DNA from: Candidatus Sumerlaeota bacterium
GTDB lineage: Bacteria > Sumerlaeota > Sumerlaeia > MWCT01 > JAGHBZ01
Reading direction: 5' to 3'
Assembly: GCA_021160705.1 (NCBI GenBank)
Contig: JAGHBZ010000400.1
Span: 1-6,801, forward strand
Length of the DNA: 6,801 bases
Positions 6,427-6,801 of this stretch are shown here, piece after piece; within the stretch, counting starts at the first letter, position 1; each line of letters begins with the position of its first letter. The notes beneath the pieces are model-generated. The model saw nothing but the letters and a program-made list of their open reading frames with translations, was not told where the DNA came from and ran no database searches. The position numbers were made by a program, and so were the translations under genes.

Positions 6427-6460
6427 GCAAAAAGCATAAATAAGAAAAAGGTTACTCAAT

Positions 6461-6801
6461 ATGGCGCTGAGACGAACCATACTCTACGATTGGCACGTTG
6501 AGCATCATGCCTTTATGAAGGAATATAGCGGGTGGGAAATGCCATTGACTTACAGCACAGTGGAGCAGGAATATGCGGGGGTACGGAACTTTGCGGGATT
6601 AATAGACCTGTGCCATACCGGCAGATTGCGAATCACTGGGAGAGAGTGTGTAGCGTTTCTGCAATACGTGACTACTAACGACGTGGAAGGATTATCAGTC
6701 GGACAGTTGCAGGAGACACTGATATGTAATAAACAGGGTGGTATTATTGATTTTGTTACCCTTATACGGGCTGAGGACTACTTTCTTATGAACGTGAACC
6801 C
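6461..6801 (+). CDS. gcvT: Glycine cleavage system T protein (aminomethyltransferase), 5' part
   Basis: ATG at 6461 opens a frame of 113 codons that is still open at the window edge; an intact GcvT is about 360-370 residues, so roughly the first third is present. The enzyme takes the aminomethyl group from lipoyl-GcvH and passes the methylene to tetrahydrofolate, releasing ammonia. Recognisable in order: LYDWHVEHHAFMKEYSGWEM (family form LY-x-H-GA-M--F-GWEMP), PLTYSTVEQEYAGVRNFAGL (EH--VR--AGLFD), LCHTGRLRITG, FLQYVTTNDV, and the strand pair QETLICNKQGGIIDF and EDYFLMNVNP (N-GGIIDD---, ED-F-LVVN). Small departures: CHTG in place of the common SHMG after the AGL segment, and IIDF where IIDD is usual. 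A weak AAGG at 6448-6451 precedes the ATG. A GcvT-like paralogue of other function (such as a folate-dependent demethylase) cannot be excluded without the rest. It starts 34 bases after ilvD. Confidence 0.88.
   Translation, partial: MALRRTILYDWHVEHHAFMKEYSGWEMPLTYSTVEQEYAGVRNFAGLIDLCHTGRLRITGRECVAFLQYVTTNDVEGLSVGQLQETLICNKQGGIIDFVTLIRAEDYFLMNVN

Noticed and set aside
6006..6437. 143-codon minus-strand open frame inside ilvD
   Set aside because: It is antisense to the conserved C-terminal IlvD motifs (YEGPRGGPGM, TDGRFSGG); a shadow frame.
1..6801. CRISPR array, tRNA, rRNA or insertion sequence
   Set aside because: No regularly spaced repeats, no cloverleaf-like or rRNA-like segments, and no transposase or paired terminal inverted repeats were seen.

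Overview
This window looks like an ordinary bacterial chromosome segment of moderate GC, probably from an uncultivated, possibly thermophilic or anaerobic Gram-negative lineage. The lineage call is inference. It rests on a HacA-type (archaeal/thermophile-like) LeuC, an IlvD resembling the methanogen/thermophile form, a secreted GHL10-family protein with a carboxypeptidase-regulatory-like C-terminal domain, and a WecG/TagA surface-polysaccharide glycosyltransferase. Nothing in the sequence fixes the phylum.

Layout. Positions 1-458 hold no intact gene. On the minus strand there is what looks like a decayed hicB-hicA toxin-antitoxin pair (about 192-458), preceded at the left edge by a minus-strand frame broken by one stop. 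At 459-1232, minus strand, lies an intact WecG/TagA/CpsF glycosyltransferase. A 255-base divergent intergenic region (1233-1487), with a tandem repeat at the glycosyltransferase start, separates it from a plus-strand run: a secreted GHL10 protein (1488-2930), leuC (2973-4232), a 511-base interval with degenerate or small open frames (4233-4743), ilvD (4744-6426), and the first 113 codons of gcvT (6461 to the right edge).

Function. LeuC (isopropylmalate isomerase large subunit) and IlvD (dihydroxy-acid dehydratase) are Fe-S dehydratases of branched-chain amino acid synthesis. IlvD makes 2-ketoisovalerate and 2-keto-3-methylvalerate. LeuC acts on the isopropylmalate derived from 2-ketoisovalerate. 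GcvT belongs to the glycine cleavage system, a different pathway. The small subunit LeuD, needed for LeuC activity, is not next to leuC and must be encoded elsewhere. The 42- and 34-base gaps make GHL10-leuC and ilvD-gcvT plausible transcription units; the 511-base gap leaves leuC-ilvD linkage uncertain.

I did not find a convincing previously undescribed system. The places most worth a second look are the truncated hicBA remnant abutting the glycosyltransferase, the leuC-ilvD interval with its coherent but broken open frames on both strands, and the repeat cluster over the glycosyltransferase start.
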